28,386 nucleotides of DNA, taken from positions 1 through 28,386 of the forward strand of contig DASVSC010000174.1 in the NCBI GenBank assembly GCA_036388295.1. Reading direction: 5' to 3'. The DNA is from RYN-431 sp036388295. Lineage in GTDB: Bacteria; Planctomycetota; Phycisphaerae; Tepidisphaerales; Tepidisphaeraceae. The notes below the pieces were generated by a model. That model saw only the letters and a list, made by a program, of their open reading frames with translations. It was not told the DNA's origin and did not search any database. Made by a program: the position numbers and the translations under genes. Below, in pieces: positions 22,129 to 28,386 of the stretch (position 1 is the stretch's first letter; every line of letters begins with the position of its first letter).

Positions 22129-23387
22129 TGCACCGTAATGATGCGGCCTTTCACGTGTGCGGTGACGTAGAAGCCGCCGACGTTGTTGCTCCATTCGTAC
22201 TCGTCCATCGTGCCGATGAACAAGCGGGTCGCGCCGGCCGGCGGAACGAACTGCTGCACTTCGCCGTTGGCGTTGCGGCCGTCGCCGATGAAGAACGGCT
22301 GGCGCAGCTTCGGCTGCAGGGTGTTGAAGTCGCGGCTGGCGGCGGTGGAGAAGTCGAGCGCCTCCGGGGGCGTGAAGTTGCTGGGCTTGGCGTCGCTGAG
22401 GTACACACCGATGATGGCGTTGATCGGGGTCTTCACGTTCGAGATGCCGTTTTCGTTGCCCTTTTCTTCCATGCCCTGGTTGTAGATTTTGTCGCGATTG
22501 GCGTCATCGGGCACGTTCCAGACCGGGTTGGCGGTGTTGCCGTCGCCGCCGAAGGTGGCGCTGGTGGCCATGTTGTTAGCGCCGCCGTTGATGCCGTCGA
22601 ACGTCATCGGCGTGCCGCCGTTGATGCTGATGCCGCCGGCCTGGATAGGGCTGGCTTTCTTGGCCGCGTAGTCGCCCCACGCGGCATAGTTGGCCTCGGC
22701 GGAGCCGGCGTCGGTGGAGCCGCCGGTGGTGTAGCCCGAACCGCGCTTGAGCACTTTGCTGGTGCCGGTGTCGCTCGTCGCGCTGCCGGCGTAGTCGGGG
22801 TTGTTGTGGGCGTTGCTGCCACTGGCGACCGTGCCGGCGGGCATGCCGCTGAGCCACGGGTTGCTGGTCGCGGGGACGAAGTATTCGTACCGCCCGTTGC
22901 CCGCGCCGCCGACGCTGCCGGCGTAGTCGATCATGGCGATGCTGACGGCCGACACGTCGCTGGTCTGACGGCCGGCGATCGACATGAAGGTCATCGGCAC
23001 CGCCGTACCGCGGGCGGCCGTGCAGTGGAGTGTGACTTTCACGGCATTGGCGTTGTTCAGGTCCGTCGTCGGCGTGAAGGTGCGGTGGGCGACGCTCCAC
23101 TTGCCGATCTGCACGTCCGACGCCGCCTGAAACGCGATGGCCCGTCCGTTGGCCTTGTTCTGGCGGACCGACGCCGCGGCGTTGCCGTAGGCGGCGCTCA
23201 GGCCGTCGATGTCGTTCTGCAAACCGGCGGCGCCGTAGCGGGCCGCGGCGTCGGCGGCGGAACGCAGCTCGCTCTTGGTCACCTGGAGCCGCCCCCAGTC
23301 CACGGCTAGCGCGACAATGCCCGCCAGGACGAAGGTAATGATCGTGGCATAAATCAGGGCCGAGCCGGCCCGGCGCAACGGACGCAT
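22125..23387 (-). CDS. TadG-like protein with lectin-like C-terminal domain, first of pair
   Basis: The start at 23387 is set by AAGGAG 8 nt upstream, giving 420 residues. The N-terminal helix (about 9-30) and AVDWGRLQVTKSELRSAADAAARYGAAG match the second protein of the pair closely. The middle is glycine/alanine/serine-rich. The C-terminus (about 320-415) holds INAIIGVYLSD, a PFFIGDG-like segment, then VPPAGATRLFIGTMD and NNVGGFYVTA. This pattern resembles the PA-IL/LecA-like calcium-binding lectin domain, seen also in many PEP-CTERM proteins. The sugar-binding idea is inferred from that pattern and needs a profile search. Both proteins probably localise to the cell surface. Confidence 0.72.
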   Translation of the reverse strand: MRPLRRAGSALIYATIITFVLAGIVALAVDWGRLQVTKSELRSAADAAARYGAAGLQNDIDGLSAAYGNAAASVRQNKANGRAIAFQAASDVQIGKWSVAHRTFTPTTDLNNANAVKVTLHCTAARGTAVPMTFMSIAGRQTSDVSAVSIAMIDYAGSVGGAGNGRYEYFVPATSNPWLSGMPAGTVASGSNAHNNPDYAGSATSDTGTSKVLKRGSGYTTGGSTDAGSAEANYAAWGDYAAKKASPIQAGGISINGGTPMTFDGINGGANNMATSATFGGDGNTANPVWNVPDDANRDKIYNQGMEEKGNENGISNVKTPINAIIGVYLSDAKPSNFTPPEALDFSTAASRDFNTLQPKLRQPFFIGDGRNANGEVQQFVPPAGATRLFIGTMDEYEWSNNVGGFYVTAHVKGRIITVQ

Positions 23388-23520
23388 GATGATATCTCCT
23401 TCGGACCCGAAAGATGTCCGATCCGAACCGCCCGCGGTCAACCCACGGACGGTCAAAGGCATCATCGGTTCGAAGGCAGGGGGACTTGGGACGAGCGGAG
23501 ACGGGCGGAAGTCCGGTAAT

Positions 23521-23608
23521 GAGGCGTAAGGGGAGAGGCGTCAGGCGTAAGAGGAAAAGACGACACAATCTTTCTTCCTTACGCCTGACGCCTCTCCCCT
23601 TACGCCTC
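23521..23608. repeat. 31-bp perfect inverted repeat upstream of the TadG-like pair
   Basis: Positions 23521-23551 and 23578-23608 are perfect reverse complements (31 bp) with a 26-nt loop. Each arm is itself repetitive: GAGGCGT occurs twice and AGGCGTAAG follows. It begins 2 nt after the end of the ABC exporter gene on the minus strand and lies upstream of the TadG-like genes, so it may end the exporter transcript or be a mobile palindrome. Confidence 0.85.
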
Positions 23609-23609
23609 G

Positions 23610-25538
23610 TCATTCATTGTGGCTCGCGAACTGCTCGTACAGGTGCGCGTACTTTCCGCCCTGGGCGACCAGTTCATCGTGCTTGCCGCGTTCGATGATG
23701 CGGCCGGCGTCGATAACGAGGATGCAGTCGGCCTTCTTGATCGTGCTCAGGCGGTGGGCGACGACGAACGTGGTGCGGTTCTTCGTCAGCTTCTCCAGCG
23801 ACTGCTGCACGAGCATTTCGGTGCCGGTGTCGACGGCACTGGTGGCCTCGTCGAGCATGAAGATACGCGGGTTGGCCAAGTACGCGCGGGTGAAGCAGAT
23901 GAGTTGGCGCTGGCCGAGGCTCATGTTCGCGCCGCGTTCGCCGACGTCGGTCTGCAAGCCGTTTTCGAGCGAAACGATCGTGTCGTACGTGCCCAGCTCG
24001 CGGGCGGCGTCCAGCACGTCGGCCTCGGTGGCTTCGGGGCGGCCGTAGCGGATGTTGTCCAGCACGGTGCCGCTGAACAGGTAGTTCACCTGCAGCACCA
24101 AGCCGGTCTGCTTGTGCAGGCTGTCGCCGGTGACGTGGCGGATGTCGTGGCCGTCGACCAGCACGCGGCCCTGCTGCGGCTGGTAGAAGCGTGCGATCAG
24201 GGAAACGATGCTGCTCTTGCCGCTGCCGGTGTGGCCGACCAGGGCGAACAACTGGCCCGGGCGGGCGGTGAAGCTGACGTCGTGCAGCACGGGCAACTCG
24301 GGCTTATAGCCGAACGTGACGTTCTCGAATTGCACTTCGCCGCTGATCGGCGGCAGGGGCTTGGCGTCGGGCAGATCAAAGACTTTCGGCTCGGTTTCCA
24401 TCAGCGCGAACACGCGTTCCGCGCCCGCCAGCGCCTGCATCATCTGGTTGTAGAAGTTGCCGAGGAAGATGATGGGATTCATGAAAAAATCCCAGTACCC
24501 GTACGCCGACACGATGCCGCCCAGGCCCAAGCGGCCGGTGGCGATCAGGTAGCCGCCGTAGCCCAGCAGCGTGATGCGGCCGACGTAGCGGATGATTTCC
24601 AGGCTCGGCTGGTACGTGCCGTTGAGGCGCGCGGTGCTGATGTTGTTGGCCGTGTTGATGATCTGCAGGCGGTTGAACTCGGCGACGTTGGTGTTCTGGC
24701 GGTTAAACGCCGTGACCACGCGCATGCCGGTGATGTTCTCGGCCATGTTCGTGCTGACGCGCGTGAATCCTTCGCGCTGCACCTGCCACGCGACGGCCGT
24801 TTTGCGCAGGAAGAACCGGTTGACGTAAAACAGCACCGGCCCCAGCCAGGCGACGCTGAGGAACAGACGCCAGTCGGTGCTGGCGAGCATAATGGCGGCG
24901 AAAATGATGAACGACGGCTGCGTCACGCAATGGGCCACGCCCCACACGTTCACTTCGCGCATGCCATTCACGTCGCTGGTGCAGCGGCTGATGATGCGGC
25001 CGAGCTTCGTGCGGTCGAAGTAGCTCATGTCGAGCTCTTGCAGCTTGGCGAACATCTTCGTGCGGTAATCGAACTGCACCGCCTCGCCGGCCCGCACCAT
25101 GATCAGAATGACCCAGCGCTGCAGCACGATGGAGATGAGAACGGCCGCCCCCCACAGCAAGATCAGCCACGTCAGCCGCATGACCGCCTGGCCGCTGCTG
25201 AGGGACGCCGGCGCGCTCGCGCCGACGAGGCGCAGCAATTGGCGGTTCAGCCAGATGTCGTCTTCCGTGCCGACACGCATTACGTACGCGCTGATGAAGG
25301 TGATGATTGTCCCGACGAACGCCGGCGTCAGCAGGTCCATCATGATGTGGACCCAGACCAGGACGATGCCCAGCGCGTACTGCGCGCGGTAAGGCACGAG
25401 CATGCGCAGCATTTTCCAGACCAGCGACCATTCGATGGGGCGAATGGCCGTGTCTTCTTCGGTTTCGATGTGCGTGACGACCGGCGGCTTGCGACGGAAC
25501 AGGCTGCGGCGGAACGAGCTTTTGGGGGCATCGGTCAC
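23610..25538 (-). CDS. ABC exporter subunit B (membrane plus ATPase domain)
   Basis: The 642-residue half-transporter has six membrane helices (about 45-350) and an ATPase domain (about 400-640). Walker A is GHTGSGKSS (435-443), the Q-loop is Gln483, Walker B is FMLDEATSAVD with catalytic Glu564, and the H-loop is His595. The signature is MSLGQ (539-543) in place of LSGGQ. It starts with GTG overlapping the upstream stop as GTGA, so it is coupled to subunit A. The paired motif changes mark it as the partner of subunit A in a heterodimer. The cargo may be lipid, drug or peptide and cannot be told from sequence. Confidence 0.93.
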   Translation of the reverse strand: MTDAPKSSFRRSLFRRKPPVVTHIETEEDTAIRPIEWSLVWKMLRMLVPYRAQYALGIVLVWVHIMMDLLTPAFVGTIITFISAYVMRVGTEDDIWLNRQLLRLVGASAPASLSSGQAVMRLTWLILLWGAAVLISIVLQRWVILIMVRAGEAVQFDYRTKMFAKLQELDMSYFDRTKLGRIISRCTSDVNGMREVNVWGVAHCVTQPSFIIFAAIMLASTDWRLFLSVAWLGPVLFYVNRFFLRKTAVAWQVQREGFTRVSTNMAENITGMRVVTAFNRQNTNVAEFNRLQIINTANNISTARLNGTYQPSLEIIRYVGRITLLGYGGYLIATGRLGLGGIVSAYGYWDFFMNPIIFLGNFYNQMMQALAGAERVFALMETEPKVFDLPDAKPLPPISGEVQFENVTFGYKPELPVLHDVSFTARPGQLFALVGHTGSGKSSIVSLIARFYQPQQGRVLVDGHDIRHVTGDSLHKQTGLVLQVNYLFSGTVLDNIRYGRPEATEADVLDAARELGTYDTIVSLENGLQTDVGERGANMSLGQRQLICFTRAYLANPRIFMLDEATSAVDTGTEMLVQQSLEKLTKNRTTFVVAHRLSTIKKADCILVIDAGRIIERGKHDELVAQGGKYAHLYEQFASHNE

Positions 25539-27517
25539 GCGGTTTCCTCCATCGATTCGTCGTTCACGTGCCGGGCCCCGCGTTGGGCCGCGCCGACTTC
25601 ACCGCGCTGCTGCACGCGCTTCATGTGCGACGGCTGGTCGTCGTCCGCCATGCCGCCCGACAGTTGCACGCTGGCGATGTCGCGGTAATGGCCTCGCTCG
25701 GCCATCAACTGTTGGTGCGTGCCGAGCTGCGTGATGCGGCCCTGTTCCAGCACCACCACCAGGTCCGCGCTTTTGACGGTGCTGATGCGGTGGGCGATGA
25801 CGAACGTCGTGCGGCCCAGCATCGTCAGGCGCATGCCGCGACGGATCAGGTCTTCGGTCTCGGCGTCGATGGCGGCGGTCGCGTCGTCCAGAACCAGCAC
25901 GCGCGGGTCGGTCACGATCGCCCGGGCGATCGCCAGCCGCTGACGCTGCCCGCCGGACAGGTTTTGTCCGCGCTCGCCGAGCATCGTGTCATAGCCTTGC
26001 GGCAGCTTTTCGATGAACTCGTGCGCCTGCGCCAGTCGCGCGGCCGATTCGATCTGGCCCTGGTCGATGCCCGGCCGGCCGTAGGCGATGTTGGCCGAGA
26101 CGGTGTCGCTGAACAGGTACGTTTCCTGGAACACCAGACTGACGCGCGACCGCAGGCTGGCGAGGGAATAGTCGCGCAAGTCGATGCCGTCGAGCAGAAT
26201 GCGGCCGCGCTGCGGGTCGTAGAAGCGGGCGATCAGGTTCACCAGGCTGGTCTTGCCCGCGCCGGTCGGCCCGACGATGGCCACGATCGCGCCGCCGGGC
26301 ACCGTAAACGACACGTCGCACAGCACCGGCCGCTCGGCCTTGTAGCCGAAGCAGACGTCTTCAAAAATCATCTCGCCGCGGCCGGTCTTGGTGACGGTCA
26401 CGGGGTTCGGGCTCTCCGGCACAGTCGGCGGGGCGTCGATCACTTCCCACAAACGCCGCGCGCTGACGATGGCGTTCTGGTACTGCTCATTGATCGTCGC
26501 CACCTGCTGCAAGCGGCCCAGGATCGCGCCCATCGCGCCGCCGAGGATCATCAGATCACCCACGGTCAGGCCGGTATAGCCGGTGCGGTCGCGGCTGCGG
26601 ATCAGAATCACGCCGGCGACGAAAAACAGCGACAAATGGCTGACCGACGCGATCAGCCGGATCACCGGCTGAAAGTTGGCGAACAGCCGAACTCGCCGCA
26701 GCACGCGCTTCTGGAACTCGGTGACGCTTTCGAAGTATTTCTGGATCTCCTGCTTCTCGGTCGCGAAGGCCTTGATGACGTGCACGCCGGCGGCGTTCTC
26801 GGTCACGACCTGAATCGACTTGTCTTCCGCTTCCAGCACCGCCTTGGCGGCCGGCTGCACCTTCTTGCTGAACTGCAGCGTGTAAATCGTCCAGATCGGC
26901 AGCGGCGCCAGCGCCAGCAGGGCCACCCACGGGCTCTTGAACAGGATCAGCAGAATGTACCCGCCGACCACGAGCACGATTTCCAGCGTCGTCAGCAGGG
27001 CGGTCTGGATGAACGAACGGACGTTCTGCAAGTCCGACAGCGACCGGTTGATCAACTGCCCGCTGCTGTTGGCGTCATGGAACCCGAACCCGACGCGCTG
27101 CAGCTTGTCGTACACGGCCTCGCGCAGGAAGAAGACCATGTTCATGCTGAACTTGCTGTTGGCCACCTCGCGCGCGTAGCGCAGCACGGCCATCGCCATC
27201 ACGAGAAAGGACAGCTGCAGCAACAGGAACCGCAGGTTCAGCGCCTCGGGGTCGGCCGAGAACAGCCACTGGCGCAAACTCATCGTGGCGGCGTCGGTGT
27301 CGGTGCGCAGGTGGTTGACGTGGTTGACGGTCTTGCCCGTCACCTGCAGCGCGTAGATTTCCACCGCGATGGCGGCGATCAGGACGACGCAGCTCCAGGC
27401 CGCGTAATGACGTACGGGCTTGATAAAGCCGAACATCCACTTCAGCAGCAGGCCGGTCGTGACGTCGGTGGCGACGCGTTGATTCGGGACCGGCTCCGCC
27501 GGTCGGTTTGGACTCAT
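25535..27517 (-). CDS. ABC exporter subunit A (membrane plus ATPase domain, degenerate Walker B)
   Basis: The 660-residue half-transporter has six membrane helices (about 35-345) and an ATPase domain from about 385. Walker A is GPTGAGKTS (416-424), the Q-loop is Gln464, the signature is canonical LSGGQ (520-524) and the H-loop is His576. Walker B reads VLVLDDATAAID: Asp545 replaces the catalytic glutamate. GGAAG lies 9 nt before the ATG. The C-terminal 40 residues are hydrophilic and extend beyond the core. It is followed by subunit B with a 4-nt overlap. The pair matches the heterodimeric TM287/288- and BmrCD-type exporters in layout. Confidence 0.93.
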   Translation of the reverse strand: MSPNRPAEPVPNQRVATDVTTGLLLKWMFGFIKPVRHYAAWSCVVLIAAIAVEIYALQVTGKTVNHVNHLRTDTDAATMSLRQWLFSADPEALNLRFLLLQLSFLVMAMAVLRYAREVANSKFSMNMVFFLREAVYDKLQRVGFGFHDANSSGQLINRSLSDLQNVRSFIQTALLTTLEIVLVVGGYILLILFKSPWVALLALAPLPIWTIYTLQFSKKVQPAAKAVLEAEDKSIQVVTENAAGVHVIKAFATEKQEIQKYFESVTEFQKRVLRRVRLFANFQPVIRLIASVSHLSLFFVAGVILIRSRDRTGYTGLTVGDLMILGGAMGAILGRLQQVATINEQYQNAIVSARRLWEVIDAPPTVPESPNPVTVTKTGRGEMIFEDVCFGYKAERPVLCDVSFTVPGGAIVAIVGPTGAGKTSLVNLIARFYDPQRGRILLDGIDLRDYSLASLRSRVSLVFQETYLFSDTVSANIAYGRPGIDQGQIESAARLAQAHEFIEKLPQGYDTMLGERGQNLSGGQRQRLAIARAIVTDPRVLVLDDATAAIDAETEDLIRRGMRLTMLGRTTFVIAHRISTVKSADLVVVLEQGRITQLGTHQQLMAERGHYRDIASVQLSGGMADDDQPSHMKRVQQRGEVGAAQRGARHVNDESMEETA

Positions 27518-27601
27518 GGTTTCTGACTTCCGCCGAGAAAAGGCAAACGGTAACGATCTGTGCGGAAATGGGAAGGGGAGGACGGAAAAGTGAGGCTTCT
27601 G

Positions 27602-27747
27602 GTTCCCTCTCCCGGTATGGCCGGGAGAGGGTTAGGGTGAGGGCTTACGACGGTAGATTCACCCGAAGTAAAGGCCGGCCGACGTTCGGTACGCCTCGGT
27701 CGAAGCCCTCACCCTACCCTCTCCCGGCCATACCGGGAGAGGGAACT
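27602..27747. repeat. Palindromic element, copy 2 (complete)
   Basis: The left arm (27602-27646) and right arm (27703-27746) are reverse complements over 44 bp apart from a single extra T. Each arm contains a hairpin of its own, CCCTCTCCCGG-tatgg-CCGGGAGAGGG. The region between them (27647-27702) is shared with copy 1 at 122-236 in part. Small frames across it (such as one ending SLSRYGRERVRV) are artefacts of the repeat. Confidence 0.85.
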
Positions 27748-27751
27748 TCGA

Positions 27752-28386
27752 TTATCCCGCCGTCGCCAGCGTGAGCTGTTCCAGGTTGAACCGCAGCACG
27801 TCCAGGTACGACCCGTGTTGCGGGTAATTCGGGTACCCCAGCGGGTCGATCGTGAACGGCTTGAGCCCGGTCTGTTCGGCCAGATACGTCAGGGTGCCCG
27901 GCGGGGTATCGAAGGGGACCAGCAGTGACGTGACGCCCGCCGCCTCGGCCGCGCGGCGGACGGTCTGGGCGTCGCCAGCGGTCAGGTTCAGGTAATCGGC
28001 GTCGACCAGCACCGACCCCACGCCCAAGCGGGCCAGCATTGGCGCGAACAGGCCCGAGAGCACCATCACCTGCGCGCCGGGCCGGGGCTGGAAGGACGCG
28101 GCGATGCCGTCTATTTCTGCGACGTAAGCGGCCGCCCGGCTGCGGAAGGCGTCGCCCTGCGACGGCACCCGCCGCGCCATGGCGTCGCCGACCAGCCGGG
28201 CGTAGCGGGCGGCCAAAACCGGGTCGAGGTAAAGCAGCCCGTTGGCGGGCACTTCGTTCGTGCCGGGCGCGCGGTCGACGCTGACGACGGTGCCGGTGTC
28301 GCGGATGCGGTCCATCTCCTGCCGGGCCCAGGTTTCGGTCCGGCCGACGCCGTCGCACAGCACCAGGTCGACGCCCGCCATCCGCT
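27752..28386 (-). CDS. ZnuA-like metal-binding protein, N-terminus beyond window (partial)
   Basis: At least 210 residues of the C-terminal part are visible; the gene runs off the right edge on the minus strand. The order of segments follows cluster A-I (ZnuA/MntC) binding proteins: ADLVLxxG-like VDLVLCDGVGRTETW, then LLYLDPVLAARYARLVGDAM, then a long helix FRSRAAAYVAEIDGIAASF, VMVLSGLFAPMLARLGV, and a final FTIDPLGYPNY with N-x-x-x-L. The usual metal-ligand histidines in the DPHxWLDP and THxxFxYL segments are missing (here LLYLDP and LSGLFAPML), while the aspartate in IDPLG is present. Zinc or manganese uptake is the family role; this protein may bind differently. Confidence 0.75.
   Translation of the reverse strand, partial: RMAGVDLVLCDGVGRTETWARQEMDRIRDTGTVVSVDRAPGTNEVPANGLLYLDPVLAARYARLVGDAMARRVPSQGDAFRSRAAAYVAEIDGIAASFQPRPGAQVMVLSGLFAPMLARLGVGSVLVDADYLNLTAGDAQTVRRAAEAAGVTSLLVPFDTPPGTLTYLAEQTGLKPFTIDPLGYPNYPQHGSYLDVLRFNLEQLTLATAG

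Noticed and set aside
23619..25688. Long plus-strand frame opposite the ABC exporter subunit B gene
   Set aside because: Shadow of a certain gene; low-complexity histidine/alanine/valine translation with no family match.
25568..27526. Long plus-strand frame opposite the ABC exporter subunit A gene
   Set aside because: Same reason: the exporter motifs are on the minus strand.
27508..27774. Frame of 88 residues including SLSRYGRERV
   Set aside because: Lies across the palindromic repeat; the same peptide appears in the other repeat copy, so it is a repeat translation.

Overview
The window is GC-rich, gene-dense bacterial DNA carrying core chromosomal genes, with no rRNA, tRNA or CRISPR array seen. 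It most resembles a planctomycete, probably of the Phycisphaerae side. The clues are a secreted RTX-type protein with an N-terminal LEGRRLL motif (LEPR-XLL-like), two adjacent TadG-like prepilin-type proteins, a membrane-anchored BRCT-like protein, and many palindromic intergenic repeats with CCCTCTCCCGG or GTAGGGCGGGC cores. The assignment is inferred from gene content, not from a marker phylogeny.

Layout. 1-121 is the right end of an IS5-family insertion sequence, which appears to have landed inside a palindromic repeat (122-236) that has a complete second copy at 27602-27747. 318-3347 holds a secreted hypothetical protein, ftsY, a secreted esterase and a 42-residue membrane protein. 3348-3944 is non-coding; its last part has degenerate DnaA boxes and an AT-rich stretch just before dnaN, making it a candidate replication origin. 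dnaN is followed by dciA (helicase loader) and the BRCT-like coiled-coil membrane protein. 7245-7843 is a DUF433/DUF5615 toxin-antitoxin-like pair. 8027-11460 holds an M48 lipoprotein protease, the RTX protein, a Mug/TDG-type DNA glycosylase and a voltage-gated potassium channel with a zinc ribbon. hrpB (11502-14132) is interrupted in frame by a palindromic repeat and diverges from a parDE module. 14727-16532 encodes the permease and ATPase of a zinc/manganese ABC importer. It is followed by gyrA, a CPBP protease, the TadG-like pair, a heterodimeric ABC exporter and, at the right edge, a truncated ZnuA-like binding protein.

How the genes relate. DnaN, DciA and GyrA all serve chromosome replication, and Mug serves DNA repair. 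The two exporter subunits overlap and have complementary non-canonical ATPase motifs, so they should form one heterodimer with one degenerate site. The metal importer genes are split: permease and ATPase lie together, while the candidate binding protein is about 11 kb away and lacks the usual histidine ligands in the visible part.

Three patterns stand out. First, seven genes lack a Shine-Dalgarno sequence and instead have a TANNNT hexamer ending 5-8 nt before the start codon, which suggests widespread leaderless transcription; ftsY nearly fits. Second, palindromic repeats have entered or abut coding sequence (hrpB, the znuC tail, the dciA start). Third, several familiar families appear in unusual form (channel plus zinc ribbon, BRCT plus EF-hand-like loop in an envelope protein, GyrA lacking both quinolone-contact residues).
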